NCBI RefSeq assembly: GCF_002443255.2
Contig: NW_019211454.1
Span: forward strand, 24,008,782 to 24,072,781
Reading direction: 5' to 3'
Length of the DNA: 64,000 nt
Source: Varroa destructor
Taxonomy: Eukaryota; Arthropoda; Arachnida; Mesostigmata; Varroidae
Position numbers and translations under genes: made by a program. Below, piece by piece: positions 59,301 through 64,000 of this stretch (its first letter is position 1; each line of letters begins with the position of its first letter). The notes beneath the pieces were generated by a model, which saw nothing but the letters and a program-made list of their open reading frames with translations, had not been told where the DNA came from and searched no databases.

Positions 59301-60140
59301 CGGTTAGCCACGTAGCGTAAACGTCGTCCTATGGGAGGAGGTGGCAGGTGGAATAGCTATGGAGGGTGGGGCTTCGTGACAGACACTGGACCTGGTATTG
59401 ACACCCCCTCCAGAGCAGCGGATGTTTGTTTACACCGCAATTTCTTCTTTAACCTGCCAAACCCGCCCACTAACCTTGGAAGATTTCTCCTCTCTAACTT
59501 GGCTCGGGACCGCTATAGTGTCGTTATAGAAGCGCCGCCGCAACTGTTCGCTCTTTTGCAGGCCTTTTCCAGCTTTCCTAAACCTTATTCATAGGCCAGT
59601 TTCCTTCTTCCAGGATTTCAGGATGGCCTTCAACTTGCTGGCCCCGTATATCAGGGATGACAGAGACGCTAAACGAAAGAAGAAAGCATAAGCGTATGTA
59701 CGATGCGATGGCAATGAGATCCAACTACGGTAACTTGTAGTTTCACCCCAAGAATCCACATGAATCTCAAATATCGTGTCGATGTTAGCTTTAAAAGCAT
59801 ACTGATATGGCCACTTAATTCGGTATTATTATAGATGGTCTGTCCTCTAGAAATTCAGGCATCGGTATTTTGACACCCTCCGCTCATCTCGCGCTTGCAA
59901 TGGAAGATCTAGCACTACCGCCACCAGCGTACGGCTTCATAGCCAGCCGCAGGCCGATTCCAGCCAGCATTTTGCTTTCCCTCCCAAACGAGGCAGCTGA
60001 GGCGATTTCCTGTGTATGACGAAGTCGCTCCTCCTACCGAAATCTGCCCGCTTTTTCTCTTTCTTCTAAGAAGCCGAAGGTGCATGAAAAGCCGCGTTCC
60101 GTGTGTGCGCAAACGATGTACACGCCTAGGCACCTCTGGG
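59301..60140. other. G+C/CpG-richer island, no gene assigned
   Basis: A G+C richer block with a Gly-coding GGAGGAGGTGGC-like run at 59,331 and CpG clusters near 59,530 and 60,030. Frames of 72-87 codons lie on both strands and lack a domain. It may be promoter or UTR sequence. Confidence 0.35.
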
Positions 60141-62850
60141 GACGACAGCTAGTGTGACTCGTATACCGTGCCAAGTTAAACAGAACACACCGACATAATA
60201 CCCATTACAGCCAGCAGGCGGCTTCCTGAAATCCAGCAAAATCCTATGATAACTATTTTCGCAGCTACACATTAAATTAGGGTTTCCCAGAATTTGTGTA
60301 CAGCTGTGCGGGTCTGTCTTTGCCTATCGATATGTGTAGCGTCACCAATATCTATGCATATCTATGTCAGCTAGCAGGTATAGTTAGGTTCTCCGAAAGT
60401 AGACGAGGTGTCTGTATGTATTGAATCAACTTAGCCTCCGTTGATAGCCGGGTCATCTAAGTGGTACGACTTAAGGCGATGCAGACATTCACGTGACGCG
60501 TGGCGCACGTGTACGTCGTGCGTTTGTCCTTTCTATCTTTGCAGCTTATTTTTTAGCTAGTTGACATATTTTTTCTTGTTAAAGCTGGAAAGGTATGACA
60601 TATTGTTGAAGTGACGATAGCAAAAAGTAAATTCTGCCGAAGACAGCTACAGATGCGTAGTAGATAGTTCCGGTGTTGAAGATAGTAACTGTTTGCTGAC
60701 CTCGACTGTCCGTAGAAACTTACGATACTTGCGAACTGTATAGCCTAATATTCCTTCACAAAATAAATATATTTTTCAGGAAAAAGCATATTTCTGTGCG
60801 GATTACGTGAATATACCTCCGTAACGGTCATAGACAGTCTCCAATTTGCTAAGTTGGCGCAGAAAATTATCATCGTAAGACTGACTGAACTACGACAAGC
60901 TATAGTTATGATTGTAAACCATACTTTTCTCATACGTTCTCACTGTGTGTTCTTTAACATAGGTCTTCACAGAACAAATGTTGTTCTTTGTTTCCTTTGT
61001 AACACGTCATCAGTATGCTAGAAATTGATCTCTGGACTACGTATATAATGTTACTGCATAATTTACAATTCATACTGCGCATTATGAATACATGCATGTC
61101 CGAAGAGAGTACCTTCGAAATGTTGAATATTGAGAGCAGAGCTATTTTAGTCTTCATACATATGTTTAGAGAGCTTCACGTAGCTACTGAAGAACATGCG
61201 AATTCGTAAAATTAGATTATAGCTCACGCAGACTAGTTATTCTTAAGAGGGTCATTTTTGTCAATCTACATAAAATCGATCACTTTGCTAAACTCCTTTA
61301 ATTATCTCTCAAACAAACGTTTTTATTACTTCTTTTCGTTTGCTGAAAATATCTAGTTTCAAGTTAGATTTTGGAGAAAAAAAAAAAAAAACTTAAATAA
61401 CCAGTTAAAGCCGAATTCCAAGACGACTAAACCATTGTTTATAATAGATGAATATATTCGTGCAACTCAAATAAATATATCTCGTCCGTAACTCGGTTGG
61501 GTCAATTATTCAGTACCAAGGAAATTCTAATAACAATGCCTCGAATGAATGTTTTCGCAAGCCTCAGATTCGTACTGAGCAGCAGCTACGCGTATGTAAT
61601 ACCGATATCTATGTAGGCATATTTCTCAACTCAAGTGTAATCAAATCCGTGCTAAAATTGTTACCTAGGCCTCGTTCGTTATCCGTAATATCCCAGGATA
61701 CGATACAGATAAAAATTCAACCTATATAAACATTTATAATGCGGGACGTGACCTCTTGCATAAAAAATAATACAACATAATATAACAATAGCACGTTTCT
61801 TATTAATAGGAAAAATTGAAAAAAAGGCACTTACGACGTGTGTTTTAGAGATCCAGTAAGAATTACTGTAAGCTGCTATAATAGCATTTGGGAGTTTTTA
61901 TCAACGCTGTTATGGTGAGTGATAGGTGGTTACTGGGTAAACTATAAAGTATTCGCCGCGTCCGGACCAAAGCATTACGCTGAGCTTTGCCCTCGGACGG
62001 GATGGTGTAGGGCGTTTAATGCGTGGCCATCAATATATAAACAGAGCTGAAGGACAATTGCCGAAGGCTATCAGCTGTTGAATCGCTATCGACAAAGCAT
62101 AGTGTGGTAAGTTAGGTAGCAGAAAGAGCGTATAGTGCACGATGGCACAATATCTTTATAAGCGCGATATAAACACTGTGAGAACGCAGCGGTTTTTCTA
62201 AGTAGATGTAATTTAATTTTTTCTTCATAGGCTCAGTAGGTTGCTGAAAAAGAGCAACTGTGTAATTGCTGAAGTAGCGCACAGATTCGCCATGAATACG
62301 TCCCAGGGCTATTACTAATATATTTTCATTAGATGAAGGAAAACAGCAGTGGGCGTCTTCAAGGTGCATTTGTGAAATTTTGCATTATTGCTAGTATATA
62401 TTCTAATACCACAGAATACTAGTAGTAAATAAAAAAAAAATAATGCCCGTCGTTTTCCCGTCCCGATTCAACCTGTCTAATCGCAAAAAAAAATACGCCA
62501 CTGTTGCAAACCTGCTGACAATCGCAGTGCTGATGCAAATGATCGTTACTTAGCTTCGTACACCAAGCGTTACGCCACAAGCAACTTGCATCAAATAGAA
62601 CAAAATACAAGGTTCCAAGTGCTCCAAGAAACATTACTGTCCTAAAAGGTGAATAGGCCTAGTTTTCTCAGGGCATTTAAAACTCTTAGAGACCGTTGTT
62701 TTACTATAGTAGTCTCAAAGAACATTCTTACATGCTAGCCTACGTCTGACGTTCAGCTGTCAATAGAAAATGTTCAAGGAGAAACAGTGCCGTGGCCCAT
62801 TCGCTGCAGTTTATGGCGAGCCTGCATTATGTCGCAAATAAGCTAAATGC
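60141..62850. other. Non-coding stretch, nothing recognised
   Basis: AT-rich with an A16 run near 61,377-61,392. Short frames (60,745-61,209 and minus 62,112-62,634) have no family match. Confidence 0.4.
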
Positions 62851-64000
62851 TTGGTGGACTTCTTCAAAAACATGGGCTTAGCTAATAAAAGTGTTATTGT
62901 CATCGTAAATTTTATGATAACTTATGTAAATGCTGCGTGTTTATTTGTTTCGTCTGCACATCAGCTCGGAGGCGATCACCCAATTTATGCAGTACATCGC
63001 CCAAGAAAGCTATACGATGCAAGCAAAGATCTCACATCCGTCCGCACTGAATTCGATGTATGCGGGTCCGATAGCGCCTATTGCTTACTGATTCGTTTGT
63101 CGCTCATGTTGTACTCAGTTATTCCCCGACTACTCTTTTCTGTTACAACTTCCCCTGCTGATTTCTGTTTTTCATTGACAACCCCTGGCAACACCGGAAG
63201 ATTCACTCACCCGCTCTATTGTAACTTTTCCCTTTTCTCTAGTCGTCCACAGGCAAACAAGGCTCTACATTACGTCAGCTAACCCGTTAGCTCTATGCAC
63301 CTCACACTTGAGCTAGACGTTCTGCACCGGTGACAATAGAGCAAGCAAGCCAGTGCCGACGCCGCGGATCGCGTCACCGGTAACGTCGAGCATAGACGAA
63401 TAGTGGGAGAAGAGCACGCGAGGACCTACGAAGCTTCCAGCTTTAAGATAAAAAGTCGAACTACAGAAAGGAGAAGAGGTAGGGCAATCGGGAAATGCCG
63501 CACGCCAACATCAACGATAACAGGATGCTGTTTCTTCAATGGCGGCAGCGACGATGTTCCATGACTACTGTGTCTTCGTGGTCTCAGCCACAACTCTGTC
63601 GCCGGTCTTTGCTTTTAGCCCTTATCGCAGTTGGTATGTGCAATACACATCGAACACACAGGCATTGGAAAACATAAAAAAGTGGAAGCAAAGGAGACAG
63701 CCGTTTATACAAGTTCCACTGCGTTTCTCACTGATATACACTGCTAGAGACATGCATGCGCACTTTCTCGGGGTTGCCACTTGTTTGTGTAGGTCTTAAA
63801 CCTTCAACATTGTACACTTTTTTCACACCCTTCCTGCCCGATTGGTTTCAACGCGCCAGCTCACTTCTGCTAACGCGTCTTGCGTCACTAACTGGAGGTT
63901 CCCAGACGATGAATGGCATGGTATTGCCATTCGCTGTCGTTGACAGCGCTGGATAGCACTCGCAGAAGTTATGTCGATGCTTACGACAACGATACTATAT
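62851..64000. other. G+C/CpG-richer end of window with unassigned frames
   Basis: The plus strand has a 143-codon frame (62,851-63,282) that includes AHQLGGDHPIYAVHRPRK, with no recognised domain. Beyond 63,300 CpG is frequent (for example near 63,355-63,400) and several 60-86-codon frames overlap. The region could contain a promoter or first exon of a gene that continues beyond the window, but nothing proves it. Confidence 0.3.

Noticed and set aside
61377..61392. Poly-A tail of a processed pseudogene
   Set aside because: The sequence before the A16 run does not read as any coding sequence on either strand.
62851..63282. 143-codon plus-strand frame as a gene
   Set aside because: No recognised motif and no supporting splice or start context.

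Overview
This window looks like non-coding, gene-poor nuclear DNA from a eukaryote, most likely an arthropod. It is A+T rich by eye and has no long open reading frame: the longest are about 150 codons and match no family I know. There are no operons or Shine-Dalgarno sites, but many homopolymer and (TA)n tracts. The recognisable content is decayed transposons: three Tc1/mariner-type transposase relics and five fragments of LINE-type retrotransposons, several of the R1/Jockey kind. That mix is typical of arthropods (insects, mites, ticks). I cannot name the species; a parasitiform mite or an insect would both fit.

Layout. At 0.8-2.5 kb two unrelated mariner-type transposases lie one after the other on the plus strand, both full of stops and frameshifts. 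From 2.5 to 14.9 kb the DNA is mostly featureless, with a few weak exon-like open frames on the minus strand. From 14.9 to 33.8 kb LINE debris is concentrated: reverse-transcriptase (RT) pieces at 15.1 and 31.9 kb, endonuclease (EN) pieces at 17.2 and 33.3 kb (all plus strand), and an R1-like RT/C-terminal piece at 26.8-27.7 kb on the minus strand. A third mariner relic with a missing catalytic core lies at 41.1-41.6 kb. From 41.7 to 64 kb I see no clear gene, only several G+C/CpG-richer islands (about 47.7-48.5, 52.4-52.7, 55.9-56.8, 59.3-60.1 and 62.9-64.0 kb) that could be promoter or UTR-like, and a few exon candidates, of which 49.51-49.68 kb (minus) has the best splice acceptor.

Structural DNA features stand out more than genes. 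There are two perfect AT-rich palindromes built the same way, with unique arms around a (TA)n core (58 bp at 22,251 and 40 bp at 51,332). There is also a 14-bp-arm hairpin at 39,182, two small MITE-like inverted-repeat units, a T8G15 junction, and an A17 tract inside dead transposases.

No complete gene, tRNA, rRNA or CRISPR array is supported. The transposon calls rest on reading decayed translations against remembered family motifs. The exon calls are weak and need transcript or homology data. I found no convincing undescribed biological system here.
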